64,000 bases of DNA from Rhodanobacteraceae bacterium (GTDB taxonomy: Bacteria > Pseudomonadota > Gammaproteobacteria > Xanthomonadales > Rhodanobacteraceae). Numbering within the stretch: the first letter of the stretch is position 1; each line of letters opens with the position of its first letter. The stretch lies in contig JAEUPP010000005.1 in assembly GCA_016790075.1 (NCBI GenBank), positions 62,001 through 126,000 of the forward strand, given 5' to 3'. Both the position numbers and the translations under genes were made by a program. The notes below the pieces were generated by a model, which was not told the origin of the DNA, did not search any database, and saw only the letters and a list, made by a program, of their open reading frames with translations. This document shows, in pieces, positions 1-9,501 of the stretch.

Positions 1-1747
1 ACTGGGTGAGCAGGTTACCGACCCCGTCTATGGTCAATGCGTCCTTGGTGCCGGACTTGGGCGGGCGCAGCGCAGGTGCTGCAACCGGCTTCGGCGGGGC
101 GACCATCTCGTGCAGCGCACGCGCGACCTGGGATGCGCTGATATCACCCAGCGCCAGCGCGACCAGGAAATCGTCGAGCTGATTGTGGTGAAAGCGCGGC
201 GGCAGCGAATCGAGTTCGACATTGCTCAGAGCCAGACGCTTGAGTTCCTTGTCCAGTATCGCGCGGCCTGCGCTGAGATTTGCCGCGAGATCGACCCGCT
301 TGAACCACGTGCGCACTTTCTCGATCGCGCGGTGTGTCGTCAGGAAACCATGCTGTGTGCTGAGCCAGTCGCGGCGCGGCGCCTTTTCCTTGGCGGTGAG
401 GATTTCGATGCGGTCGCCGCTGGCGGGCTGAAACGTCAGCGGCACGATGCGGCCATTGACCTTGGCTCCACGACAACGATGCCCGACATCGGTATGCACG
501 TGATAGGCAAAATCCAGCACGGTCGCCCCCCGCGGCAGATCCATGACTTCGCCACGCGGGGTCAGCAGATAGACCCGGTCCTCGTGCAAATCGGTACGCA
601 AGCCGGCGAGCAGTGCCGAATCGTCATCTCCCTCGTCCTTGGCGTCGAGCAACTGGCGCATCCAGGCGACCTTGCGTTCAAAGCTCGCATCGCCCCCGCC
701 GCCTTCTTTGTAGCGCCAATGCGCGGCAACGCCGAGCTCGGCGTGTGCGTGCATGTCATGTGTGCGGATCTGTACTTCGAGGGTCTTGCCTTCAGGCCCT
801 ACCACGGCCGTATGCAGCGACTGGTAATGATTGCCCTTGGGTCGTGCGATGTAGTCGTCGAATTCGCCGGGCACATAAGGCCAGAGTGAATGCACCACAC
901 CCAGCGCGGCATAACAGGCCGGAACATCACGCACGAGCAGCCGCACCGCGCGTATGTCGTAAAGTGCACCAAAGTCGCCGTCCTTGCGCTGCATTTTTTT
1001 CCATATGGAATAAATGTGCTTTGGCCTGCCGGCGACGTCCGCGGTTATGCCAGCTTCGGCGAGCACCGCGCGCAACTGCGCGAGGGCTGTCGCGATATAG
1101 GTCTCACGGTCAACCCGGCGCTCATCAAGCAGCTTCGCGATGCGCTTGTAGGTCTCCGGCTGCGACAAGCGGAACGCAAGATCCTCGAGCTCCCACTTGA
1201 GCTGCCAGATGCCGAGGCGGTTGGCCAGCGGTGCATGGATATCGGTGGTGATTGTCGCTAGCGCACGCCGCTGGGCCTCGTCCAGGCGATCCGCCGCGCG
1301 CAGACGCGCCAGCTGGCGTGCCAGCAGAATGAAGACGACACGCAGGTCGCGCACGATCGCAAGCAACAGTCGGCGCAGCCCTTCAGCGCTGGTATGCGCA
1401 CCACGTGCTGCATGCAAGGCCCAGACTTTCTCCGCGGCGATCTGGCCGTCGATCAGCAGCTGCAGGCCGGCGCTGCGCGTCGCCGGCCCGTTAACGGCAG
1501 CCGCTTCGCCAAGGCTATCGAGTTCATAAACTATCGTCGCGGCCAGAGTCTCGTCATCAAGACCGAGATCGCCTAGCAGTTGCAGCGTCGCGGCAAGAGT
1601 GGCCAGCCGCAGCTCAGCGTCGGGCCATTCCATCGAAACCGCGGTCAGCCGCGCACAGGCAGCCCCGAGTTCTGCGGACAATGGTGCCAGCCCGCGGCGG
1701 GCATCAACCCATTGCTCCAAGGTGACGGTCGAAAGAGTGCGTTTCAC
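1..1747 (-). CDS. relA: (p)ppGpp synthetase RelA, 3' end outside window
   Basis: The gene makes the stringent-response alarmone (p)ppGpp from GTP/GDP and ATP on starved ribosomes. Translating the minus strand from the GTG at 1747 gives 582 codons before the window edge. In order there is a degenerate HD region in which the usual HD pair reads YELDS, a synthetase domain with the motif EFDDYIARPKGNHYQS (E295 to D298 form the ExDD signature of monofunctional RelA, not RxKD), and a TGS domain with EDRVYLLTPRGEV. The C-terminal ACT part lies beyond position 1. Loss of HD plus ExDD argues for a synthetase without hydrolase activity. GTG is chosen because it follows a TACAAT box by 7 nt and no in-frame ATG is near. 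With so short a distance to that box the mRNA could have a very short leader, but no good -35 was found. Confidence 0.95.
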   Translation of the reverse strand, partial: MKRTLSTVTLEQWVDARRGLAPLSAELGAACARLTAVSMEWPDAELRLATLAATLQLLGDLGLDDETLAATIVYELDSLGEAAAVNGPATRSAGLQLLIDGQIAAEKVWALHAARGAHTSAEGLRRLLLAIVRDLRVVFILLARQLARLRAADRLDEAQRRALATITTDIHAPLANRLGIWQLKWELEDLAFRLSQPETYKRIAKLLDERRVDRETYIATALAQLRAVLAEAGITADVAGRPKHIYSIWKKMQRKDGDFGALYDIRAVRLLVRDVPACYAALGVVHSLWPYVPGEFDDYIARPKGNHYQSLHTAVVGPEGKTLEVQIRTHDMHAHAELGVAAHWRYKEGGGGDASFERKVAWMRQLLDAKDEGDDDSALLAGLRTDLHEDRVYLLTPRGEVMDLPRGATVLDFAYHVHTDVGHRCRGAKVNGRIVPLTFQPASGDRIEILTAKEKAPRRDWLSTQHGFLTTHRAIEKVRTWFKRVDLAANLSAGRAILDKELKRLALSNVELDSLPPRFHHNQLDDFLVALALGDISASQVARALHEMVAPPKPVAAPALRPPKSGTKDALTIDGVGNLLTQ

Positions 1748-1796
1748 CGGCGGATTGTAGCGGAGCCGCTCGCCGCGCCGGGATCACCAGTGCAAC

Positions 1797-1826
1797 AAAA
1801 AACCCCGGCGCTTGCCGGGGTTTTTT
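1797..1826 (-). terminator. rho-independent terminator, symmetrical
   Basis: A perfect hairpin with CCCCGGC/GCCGGGG arms is flanked by an A-run on the left and a T-run on the right, so it can work in both directions. It lies just after the stop of the secreted protein at 1848 and before relA, so it separates the two minus-strand genes. Confidence 0.9.
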
Positions 1827-1847
1827 GTGGAAACGGAAACTCAAGCG

Positions 1848-3572
1848 TCAGGGTACAACACGGATGCGGAACGCCCTTACCGTCTGGCTGTAAGGGAAAG
1901 CAGCACTGGGATCGAACGCGCCGAGGTAGATCGTGCAGTCGGCCGTACCCAGCTGCGCGCTCAGTATGTAGTCCAGATTGACTGAAGTACCACTGATAAC
2001 GGCCTTCGGACTCTGCAGCCCACCTGGGAACTGGGTCGCGAATATCGATGGCGACGAACTCGTGCAACTGAGTTTGTTGTCACTGCCGACGCCAGCAAAG
2101 AACGGCAGCTGAGTAGCGTTCTCGTCATAGGCATATGTCGAACCGCCCTTAAGCCCGGTCATGAAGTTCGGAATACTGCCCAGGCACTGGGCCGGGAAAG
2201 GCAGACCGGCACTCAGGCTGCAAACCAGCGTAGACACTTTGTCAGGATCCTCGACGACCAGTGGGGTAATTAGGAAGCTCGGCGTGTCGTTGTCTCCCGA
2301 CACGACATGGAAAGGAACACTCTTGGTCGATTGCTGGCCACGCGGGTCGGTCGCCGTGATCAGTACTGACGCGTAAACGCCCGGCGCATAGGTGCCGGGC
2401 GCTGCAGGATTAGGGTCGGTCGCAAAATCCGCATTGAACACGGGTATATCGAAGCGGCAAGTACGTCTTACCACCTCGCCCGGCTGAGGCGTCTCCAGTT
2501 GCGCGCAACTGAGGTTAGTTGCAGGAACAAGATTGCCGTTGAAATCAAGCGTGACGCTGGCGTTCAGCAACGACTGGCCGGACTCGACCGAGTCGTCGGT
2601 CAGTACAAAGCTCAGGTTGGTCGCGCCCGTGCCTTCAGCCAGATGGGGCACCATAGTGGTCTGGGCGATGATGGTTGGTGCCAGGTCCGACAGGACCCCG
2701 CGACCGGCAGACACATTGTTACCCAGCGTATTTTCCGCCCCATCGGCCAGGAACAGCGCGGCATAGGTAACCGCGGCCGAGGTGTCGGAAGGCATTTGTA
2801 CACTGGCCAGCAGCGGGCGCTGGACGATATAGCGCTGGTTGACACCACCCGGCGGCACCACCAGCGGCGCATCGAGATTGTCGTAGATCATCGACGCGAC
2901 GTCGCACTGGGTCGCTCCGATAGGCTGCGCCGGGCAGTGCCGCGAGGTGCCGGCAGCAAATACAGTGCTGTCGAAACCGTCGCGCACACGGTAGTTCATG
3001 CCGGAGAACTGGGCCGGGATGCGCACATCGATGTAATAGGTGTAATAGGCGTTGCCAAAGCTCGGCAGGGCGACGACGCTGGTCGTGACCGTGGCGTCGG
3101 GCGCGCTGGTGTCGAAGCTGTCCGTGAAAAGCCCTGCGCTAAGCTTGCGCACGCCGCCGGCATCCAGCACATAACAGAGGGTTTCGGCGTCGGAATGGAT
3201 GGTCAGACCATCGGGACGGAAGTTCCAGTAGCCGATTCCCTGCACCGGCGATTGCGCACCGCCAGAAAGGCTACCGAACTTGAAGTCGGCGCTGCCATAA
3301 AAGCCGGCGAATACCGGGTTGATGCGGTTCGTGAACCCCGCCGGGGCCGCAGACGCCGTGACCTTGCCACAAAGCGTCGGGCGTTTTACCCGTACTGTTG
3401 TTGTCGAGGAGTTCTCGTTGGGGGTCTTGGAAATCTGCATCACCGAGAACGGGGCGATGTCTTCGTTACCAAATACCAGAGGCACATCCGCGCCGTAGCT
3501 GACTCCGCAGGCACCGGCCGTGATCAGGCCCAGCAACAGCGTTTTCGTTCGGTTAATCCGGAAATGCCTCAT
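1848..3572 (-). CDS. secreted protein of unknown family
   Basis: The product is 574 residues with a Sec signal peptide: basic start, hydrophobic stretch TLLLGLITAGACGVSYG and a likely cut near SYGA. The rest is rich in Ser, Thr, Pro, Gly and paired Cys, with no membrane segment, and looks like beta-sandwich extracellular material. I recognise no catalytic motif and assign no function. A GTG at 3584 gives four more residues, but the ATG at 3572 has GGTGA 8 nt upstream, so it is preferred. The gene stands alone and is closed by the terminator at 1797-1826. It is probably exported to the periplasm or outside. Confidence 0.8.
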   Translation of the reverse strand: MRHFRINRTKTLLLGLITAGACGVSYGADVPLVFGNEDIAPFSVMQISKTPNENSSTTTVRVKRPTLCGKVTASAAPAGFTNRINPVFAGFYGSADFKFGSLSGGAQSPVQGIGYWNFRPDGLTIHSDAETLCYVLDAGGVRKLSAGLFTDSFDTSAPDATVTTSVVALPSFGNAYYTYYIDVRIPAQFSGMNYRVRDGFDSTVFAAGTSRHCPAQPIGATQCDVASMIYDNLDAPLVVPPGGVNQRYIVQRPLLASVQMPSDTSAAVTYAALFLADGAENTLGNNVSAGRGVLSDLAPTIIAQTTMVPHLAEGTGATNLSFVLTDDSVESGQSLLNASVTLDFNGNLVPATNLSCAQLETPQPGEVVRRTCRFDIPVFNADFATDPNPAAPGTYAPGVYASVLITATDPRGQQSTKSVPFHVVSGDNDTPSFLITPLVVEDPDKVSTLVCSLSAGLPFPAQCLGSIPNFMTGLKGGSTYAYDENATQLPFFAGVGSDNKLSCTSSSPSIFATQFPGGLQSPKAVISGTSVNLDYILSAQLGTADCTIYLGAFDPSAAFPYSQTVRAFRIRVVP

Positions 3573-3878
3573 CGTATTTTTCACCAGTGACTAGTTTGCT
3601 TATACGGAGCACACGGTTTTCCGTGCGATCCCATGAATGCGGTTATGAACGAGTGTCATTGCCGCTGGCCACAGTCAGTTCCCCTGTACCTAGCTGAGCA
3701 ATTCCTGACCGCCATCTTGACGAAGAGTATACGGTCGGCTACCCGATCCAGTGTTAAGTAGCAGTTACCCGACACGCCCGATTTTCGACCAAATTCCTAC
3801 GCTTGAGTAGAACTGCTGTAGTAGTCGTTACAATTTCCGCTTTCGCCGCGGCCACGCGGCCTCCCAATGAGGTGTTAC
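3573..3878. other. divergent intergenic region with candidate promoter
   Basis: The 306 nt between two divergently transcribed genes for secreted proteins hold no gene. On plus, a TACAAT box at 3829-3834 lies 45 nt before the ATG at 3879, with TTGAGT at 3804-3809 as a poorly spaced -35. The spacing is about 19 nt, so this is only a candidate. No repeat or RNA structure was seen. Confidence 0.4.
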
Positions 3879-4358
3879 ATGAACCGGATTCGTGCGTTCG
3901 CCCTTGCTGCTGCCCTGTCCGCCTGCAGTGCGGCCACTGCTGCCGAATTTTCCACGCTGGAGGAACGCATGAGCGGCGCGGAGTTTACGGCGGCAGGCCT
4001 GGACCGGCTTAGCCCGGAGCAGCTCAAGTCCCTGAACGACTGGCTGCGCGTGCATGGCCTGGCCCCGGGCGCTCCGGTCGCAACAGGTGGTTCACGCAAT
4101 GGTGTCCCCGAGTTCTATCCGGACGACGATGAACGGGAAGTGGTTGAAGCCCACATTGCCGGACGTTTCGACGGCTGGCTGGGCAAGACCACGTTCAAGC
4201 TCGACAACGGCCAGGTCTGGCAGCAAGCCGAGTCCGGCATGCGCACCGACCTTGGCCTCAACAGCCCTGCCGTGCGTATCAAGCCCATGTTGCTCGGCAG
4301 CTGGCTGATGTACGTGGACGGTTGCGGCTGCAGCCTGCGCGTCCGCCGCGTCAAGTAA
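3879..4358 (+). CDS. small secreted protein, hypothetical
   Basis: The 159-residue product begins with a short signal peptide (RIRAFALAAALSACSAATAA, probable cut after ATAA). The Cys of LSACSA is not a clear lipobox. The mature part has an acidic helical segment (LSPEQLKSLNDWLRVHGL) followed by a beta-rich half ending in a CGC pair and a basic tail. Such proteins look familiar from Xanthomonad genomes as uncharacterised secreted proteins, but I cannot name a family. The frame opens at 3867, but the ATG at 3879 is preferred because GAGGTG sits 4 nt upstream of it. Confidence 0.75.
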   Translation: MNRIRAFALAAALSACSAATAAEFSTLEERMSGAEFTAAGLDRLSPEQLKSLNDWLRVHGLAPGAPVATGGSRNGVPEFYPDDDEREVVEAHIAGRFDGWLGKTTFKLDNGQVWQQAESGMRTDLGLNSPAVRIKPMLLGSWLMYVDGCGCSLRVRRVK

Positions 4359-4461
4359 GCCGCTGCTGTGCGGCTGCTGGCGTCGCCCAACGCCAGGGCC
4401 GCACCCGGAATAGTCAGCAAGTCGACCAACCGGCTCTGTTCACGCCGAGCTCGACGGCCAC

Positions 4462-4479
4462 GGCGGGCTGAAACCCGCC
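4462..4479. terminator. possible weak hairpin between convergent genes
   Basis: GGCGGG and CCCGCC pair around a 6-nt loop between the stop of the small secreted protein (plus) and the stop of hrpA (minus). There is no T-run on either side, so it may be only a weak or rho-assisted terminator. Confidence 0.35.
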
Positions 4480-4487
4480 CGCGCCTC

Positions 4488-7400
4488 CTAACTGCCGCGG
4501 CTACGGCGCAACTCGTCCAGCAGCTTCTGCAGTCGCTTGGGTGATACCGCCTCAGCGGTCTTGAGTTCCTGCGCGAACACCGATACCCGCATTTCCTCGA
4601 CCAGCCAGCGCAACTCGGCTAGCGCCCCCGGTGCCACCTCGCCGCTGGCGCGCAATTTCAGGTATTCGCGCCAATAGCCTTGCACCGCCAGCAGACGTGC
4701 CTGATCGCGGCTTGCGTCCACACGCAACCGCTCGGCACGCAGACGCATTGCCTTGAGGTAGCGCGGATAATGCGCAAGGCGCTCGCGGCTCAGCTCGCGT
4801 ACGAATCCCGCATGCATGAGTTCCGCGAGCTGTTCGTGCAGATCGTCGTAGTTGGCCCTGCCATAGCCCATCAGCGGCGCCTTGAGCCAGGGACCAAGCT
4901 CGACATACGCGGCCAGTACATCCTCAACCAGGGCAAGCCACTGCATCGCCGCCGGAAACAACTGCCGCGCCAGCTCTGCCTCGGCGTGGACGAAGACCTC
5001 GCGCCGGCGCAAGTCGAGATCCCGCGCGGCAAACAGCTCCTGCAGTGCAGCCTCGATCAGATCTTCCCGCAGCGACTCCACACTGGCGATGCCGGCGTAT
5101 TTGAGCGCCAGCGCGTGGTTGATCGGCAATTGGCGGCGCGCCTGCTTGATCCGGTCAGCCAGCGCACGTCGCAACAGGCGCAGAACACCGGCGCGATGGG
5201 AAGCCTGCGCCTCGTCACGTCGCTCGAACACACGCAGCGCAACACTCTCTCCCAGGTCGACCAGCGCTGGATAGGCACGCAGGTTGCCCTGACTTACCAG
5301 CGAATCGGGAATTTCCGCAAAGTCAAAAAGTTCAACATTTTCCCGCGTCAGATCGGCATCGGCCTGGCGCGAAAACGCCGCGCGCGCCGCACCGCTCCAG
5401 TTGGACTGGATCAGGGCCAGGTCGCGCCCCTGCTCCAGCGTGCGGCCTTGCTCGTCATAGACCCGGAAATGCATATGCAGATGCGCCGGCAATTCGATGC
5501 CGCTGAAATCGGCCGCGGTAACCGCAACGCCGGTCACACGCTGCAGATAGGCCGCCAGCACGAGCGCGAGCGGGGCTTCGCGCGGCGCTTCGCTCTCGGC
5601 GAAGGCGCGTGCGAAATCGGGCGCTGGCACAAAATTACGCCTTAGCGCCTTGGGCAGGCCACGGATGAGTTCGGCCACTTTTTCCACGAGCAAACCCGGC
5701 ACCAGCCATTCGCAGCGCGCAGCGGGCACAGCGTTCACATAAGCCAGCGGCAGTTGCAGGCTGACGCCGTCAGCCGGATCGCCGGGCAGGAAGCGGTATT
5801 CCAGCTTGAGCTTGTGACCGCCGAGATCCAGCCGTGCCGGGTAGTCCAGCGCCGCGATGCCGCTTTGCGCGCCAAGCACGTCGGCCAATGACCAGCGCAA
5901 GGCCGCCTGCTCAGCCGGCGCTGCTCGCCGATACCAGGCATCCAGCGCAACCGTGGTGCAGATGTCGCCAGGCAGCTTGCCGGTGAACCAGGCGGCAAGC
6001 GCCGCCTCGTCCCGGACCAGGCCGGCACGACGCTGTTTGGCTTCCAGCTCCTGCGCCTCCGCGAGCACACGCGCATTGGCGCGCACGAAGTCCGATTTCG
6101 CATCGATCTCGCCACGAGCCAACGCTTCGCGCAGAAACACCGCATGCGCGAGTTCTGGTTCCTGCGGGCCATACTGAACGACGCGCTTTTCCACCAGGAT
6201 CAGGCCGAACAGGTTGACCTGCTCGTAGGCGACCACGGCGCCGCGCTTGCGTGACCAATGCGCATCGCGCCAGCTGCGCTTGACCAGATGAGCGGCCTGT
6301 TGCTCTATCCACTCCGGCTCCACGCGCGCGCACTGCATCGCGTATACTTTTTGCAAGTCGAGGATCTGGCCAGCCAGCAGCCACTGTGGCGGCGACTTCG
6401 CGAGAAACGAGCCCGGAAACACCTGGAAGCGCCGTTCGCGCGTGCCGCGATACTGGCCGCGTTCGTCCTTGCGCCCCACCTGTGTCGGCCAGCCGGAGAG
6501 CAGGCAGCGATGCACCTGCTCGTAACCTGGCGCATCCAGCAATGGTTGCGCTTGCACTTCGCTGCCGGCTTCGGCTGCAGCCACGACGCCGCTGAGTGGC
6601 CAGCCGAGTTCTTCCGCCTGCAGCAACAATTGGCGATGCAGCTCGCGCCACTCGCGCATGCGCAAGTAGGACAGGAAACGTGCCTGACACCAGTCACGCA
6701 GCCGTGCCTGACTCAGCTCCTCATGTGCCGCTGCATGCGCCTGCCAGAGCTTGAGCACGGCAACGAAATCAGAACGGCTGTCGGCAAACTGGGCATGCGC
6801 CTGATCAGCTGCCTGACGCGCATCGGCCGGGCGTTCGCGCGGATCCTGAATGCTCAGGAACGCCGCCAGTATCAGCAGCTCGCGCAGTGCGCCGCGGTCC
6901 TTGGCCTCGATCAGCATGCGTGCCAGCGCAACATCGATAGGCAATTGCGCCATGGTGCGACCGACCGCGGTGAGCTGCTTGTGCTCGTCGATCGCGCCGA
7001 GTTCGGTCAGACGCCGGTAGCCATCGCCGATCGCACGTTCAGGCGGTGCTTCGACAAACGGAAACTGCGCCACGTCGCCGAGCTTGAGGCTCAGCATGCG
7101 CAGGATTACGCCAGCGAGCGAACTGCGCAGGATTTCCGGATCGGTATAGCGCGGGCGCTGGGCGAAGTCCTGTTCGTCATACAGGCGAAAACAAATCCCA
7201 GGACCGACACGGCCACAACGCCCCTTGCGCTGCTCGGCTGCGGCCTGGGCGATCGGTTCTATATGCAGCCGCTCCAGCTGCGAGCGCGGCGAATAGCGTT
7301 TCACGCGCGCTGTGCCGGTATCGATGACGTAACGGATACGCGGCACCGTCAGCGAGGTTTCGGCAACGTTGGTCGCCAGGACGATGCGCCGCTGCGCACC

Positions 7401-8486
7401 CGGCTTGAATACGCGGTCCTGATCGTTGGCCGACAGCCGGGCGTACAACGGCAGCACTTCGGTCGCGCGGTACTGGCGCCGGGCCAGTGCCAGATGCAGA
7501 TCGCGTATCTCTCGCTCACCCGGCAGGAACACCAGTACATCGCCCCGGGGGTCTTCCGCTGTGATCTCGTCGGCGACTGCAACGATCTGCTCGGTCAGGG
7601 TGAGGTCGGCACGCTCGGCGACGGCACGCGGCCTGTCGCCTCGTGGCATATCGGTCAGCGCCGGCCGCCAGCGCACCTCGACCGGGTAGCTGCGCCCTTC
7701 CACGTTGACGACCGGAGCATTGCCGAAGTGCGCGGCAAAACGCGCGGTGTCGATGGTTGCCGAGGTGACGATAAGCTTGAGGTCGCGCCGCTTGCCCAGC
7801 AGGCGCTTGAGATAGCCGAGCAGAAAATCGATGTTGAGGCTGCGCTCGTGCGCCTCATCGAGAATCAGCGTGTCGTATTCGTTGAGCCAGGCATCGCTCT
7901 GCGTTTCGGCCAGCAGTATGCCGTCGGTCATGAACTTGATCAGCGATTCCTCGGAAACCTGATCGCTGAAACGGACCTGGAAACCAACGAGCTTGCCGAC
8001 CTCGGTACCCAGTTCCTGCGCCACCCGCCGCGCGACGCTGCGCGCCGCGATACGGCGCGGCTGCGTGCAGCCGATGCGGCCGGCGACGCCGCGCCCTGCC
8101 GCGAGGCAGAGCTTGGGTAGTTGGGTGGTCTTGCCCGATCCGGTTTCACCCGCGAGCACGACGACCTGATGACGCCGGATCAGCGCGACGATTTCATCGG
8201 CCTTGGCGGCAATCGGCAGGTTTTCGTCCACACGTATCTCGGGCACGCGCGCGGCGCGCTGATCACGTCGCGAGCACGACGCCGCCACATCCGCATCAAG
8301 CCTGTCCAACGCCTCCGCCGTTGCCTGCACCGGCGCCTGGCTCAGGCGTCGCCAACGACTCAGCAGCCGGGCGAAATCACGCGCGAGAACACGATCGAGC
8401 AACCTGCGCTGGGCCGCCAGCCGAGCCGCGTAATCTGTCGCAGGAAGCGGCGCCGGCGGCGCGGCCTTGGAATTTTTCTCAGCCAT
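4488..8486 (-). CDS. hrpA: ATP-dependent RNA helicase HrpA
   Basis: HrpA is a large cytoplasmic DEAH-box RNA helicase; in E. coli it is linked to mRNA processing and rescue of stalled ribosomes. The 1332-residue length is close to the E. coli protein. Visible motifs are Walker A GETGSGKT (113-120), DEAH (210-213) followed by ERS, SAT in VTSATID, and the [12 protein letters not shown] motif VI. These are followed by the helicase-associated region, the OB fold and the long C-terminal DUF3418 part. The frame is intact and covered by long shadow frames on the other strand caused by high GC. It is divergent from dps with 144 nt between the starts. Orthology with hrpA rather than hrpB is supported by the length and the C-terminal extension. 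Confidence 0.97.
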   Translation of the reverse strand: MAEKNSKAAPPAPLPATDYAARLAAQRRLLDRVLARDFARLLSRWRRLSQAPVQATAEALDRLDADVAASCSRRDQRAARVPEIRVDENLPIAAKADEIVALIRRHQVVVLAGETGSGKTTQLPKLCLAAGRGVAGRIGCTQPRRIAARSVARRVAQELGTEVGKLVGFQVRFSDQVSEESLIKFMTDGILLAETQSDAWLNEYDTLILDEAHERSLNIDFLLGYLKRLLGKRRDLKLIVTSATIDTARFAAHFGNAPVVNVEGRSYPVEVRWRPALTDMPRGDRPRAVAERADLTLTEQIVAVADEITAEDPRGDVLVFLPGEREIRDLHLALARRQYRATEVLPLYARLSANDQDRVFKPGAQRRIVLATNVAETSLTVPRIRYVIDTGTARVKRYSPRSQLERLHIEPIAQAAAEQRKGRCGRVGPGICFRLYDEQDFAQRPRYTDPEILRSSLAGVILRMLSLKLGDVAQFPFVEAPPERAIGDGYRRLTELGAIDEHKQLTAVGRTMAQLPIDVALARMLIEAKDRGALRELLILAAFLSIQDPRERPADARQAADQAHAQFADSRSDFVAVLKLWQAHAAAHEELSQARLRDWCQARFLSYLRMREWRELHRQLLLQAEELGWPLSGVVAAAEAGSEVQAQPLLDAPGYEQVHRCLLSGWPTQVGRKDERGQYRGTRERRFQVFPGSFLAKSPPQWLLAGQILDLQKVYAMQCARVEPEWIEQQAAHLVKRSWRDAHWSRKRGAVVAYEQVNLFGLILVEKRVVQYGPQEPELAHAVFLREALARGEIDAKSDFVRANARVLAEAQELEAKQRRAGLVRDEAALAAWFTGKLPGDICTTVALDAWYRRAAPAEQAALRWSLADVLGAQSGIAALDYPARLDLGGHKLKLEYRFLPGDPADGVSLQLPLAYVNAVPAARCEWLVPGLLVEKVAELIRGLPKALRRNFVPAPDFARAFAESEAPREAPLALVLAAYLQRVTGVAVTAADFSGIELPAHLHMHFRVYDEQGRTLEQGRDLALIQSNWSGAARAAFSRQADADLTRENVELFDFAEIPDSLVSQGNLRAYPALVDLGESVALRVFERRDEAQASHRAGVLRLLRRALADRIKQARRQLPINHALALKYAGIASVESLREDLIEAALQELFAARDLDLRRREVFVHAEAELARQLFPAAMQWLALVEDVLAAYVELGPWLKAPLMGYGRANYDDLHEQLAELMHAGFVRELSRERLAHYPRYLKAMRLRAERLRVDASRDQARLLAVQGYWREYLKLRASGEVAPGALAELRWLVEEMRVSVFAQELKTAEAVSPKRLQKLLDELRRSRGS

Positions 8487-8630
8487 TGCACATCAGTTTC
8501 GGACAGAGACCTGCCCACGGAACCGCCAATCATAGCGGCTGCCTATCGCCACCATCGTGTTTTGCCGCGCCGCCGCGCCGGCAGCCGCTGTAGAGTGCGG
8601 ACTGATCCGGACCAATACGGGAGTCTGTTC

Positions 8631-9098
8631 ATGGGTATCGACATCGGCATTGCCAAGAAAGACCGCGAAGCCATTGCCAAAGGACTGTCGCGGCTGCTGG
8701 CCGACAGCTACACGCTGTATCTGAAGACACACGGATTCCACTGGAACGTCACCGGCACCATGTTCAATACGCTGCACCTAATGTTCGAGACCCAGTACAA
8801 CGAACTCTGGCTGGCCCTGGACCAGATCGCCGAGCGCATCCGTTCGCTGGACGTGGCAGCGCCGGGTTCCGGGGCGCAGTTTGCCAAGCTGTCCTCGATC
8901 AAGGAGGAGACCGGCGTACCGGAATGGCGCGAGATGGTCAGTCAACTGGTCGACGGGCACGAAACCGTGGCCCGCACCGCACGCGAAACCTTCCAGCTCG
9001 CCGACAAGGCCTCGGACCAGCCCACAGCGGACCTGGCGACACAACGCATGCAGGCCCATGAGAAGACAGCCTGGATGCTGCGCTCGCTGCTGGCCTGA
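8631..9098 (+). CDS. dps: Dps ferritin-like DNA-protection protein
   Basis: The 155-residue protein is a Dps-type mini-ferritin that oxidises Fe(II) with peroxide at subunit interfaces and stores iron. The family pattern is clear: HWNVTG at 37-42, LH at 48-49, and LDQIAERI at 63-70. By alignment with E. coli Dps the ferroxidase ligands are H37, H49, E53 (Asp in E. coli), D64 and E68. The open frame continues far upstream (to 8121), but that part is antisense to hrpA. The ATG at 8631 has GGGAG 7 nt upstream and the family N-terminus. It has no basic N-terminal tail, so direct DNA binding is uncertain. Confidence 0.95.
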   Translation: MGIDIGIAKKDREAIAKGLSRLLADSYTLYLKTHGFHWNVTGTMFNTLHLMFETQYNELWLALDQIAERIRSLDVAAPGSGAQFAKLSSIKEETGVPEWREMVSQLVDGHETVARTARETFQLADKASDQPTADLATQRMQAHEKTAWMLRSLLA

Positions 9099-9501
9099 TC
9101 GACTAGACCCTGCGGCGCCCCGGCATTGACCGGCGCCGCGCCCGCAACCAGCGGGCACGGCTGTTCTCGCCGCAGGGCGACATGAAATCGTCAAACGCTC
9201 GTGCTAGCCTGCGCCACTTTCGATGGTGGCGTCCAGGCAGGGCGCTTCTGTCCCGCGGAAAGGGAACGGTCACACACCCGCCGGAACGGCAGGGCGTCGC
9301 GGGAAAGCGCAGCTGCAGGCGCAGCGCGCAACGAATAGCAGGGAATCCAACGAGATCGCAGCCCCCCGACGCGGCAGAGCCCGAGCGACGCCCACGCGTG
9401 TTCGCACCTGTCGTTAGTGGGCGGTGGCGCTTTCGCCGTCACCAGCGCCGGCGTCCGCGTGACGCGGACTGGTTTTACGCACACAGGTTCAGGGGTCGAG
9501 T
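9099..9501. other. 403-nt intergenic stretch with two hairpins
   Basis: No convincing gene was found here. A GCCCGC/GCGGGC hairpin at 9140-9156 may end dps transcription, although it lacks a T-run. A second hairpin, GTCCGCG/CGCGGAC with a 3-nt loop at 9453-9469, is followed by TGGTTTT and lies 32 nt before the start of the nuclease gene. It could be an attenuator or leader structure. No promoter could be assigned with confidence. Confidence 0.4.

Noticed and set aside
2499-3590. 363-codon open frame on plus opposite the secreted protein
   Set aside because: The minus frame has a clear signal peptide and terminator; the plus frame is Arg/Gly/Val-rich shadow sequence.
6258-8120. 620-codon open frame on plus opposite hrpA
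   Set aside because: It lies wholly antisense to the intact helicase motifs and has no family features; high GC leaves long stop-free frames.
8121-8630. Upstream extension of the dps frame by 170 codons
   Set aside because: The extension overlaps the start of hrpA and is not Dps-like; a proper ribosome site exists before 8631.
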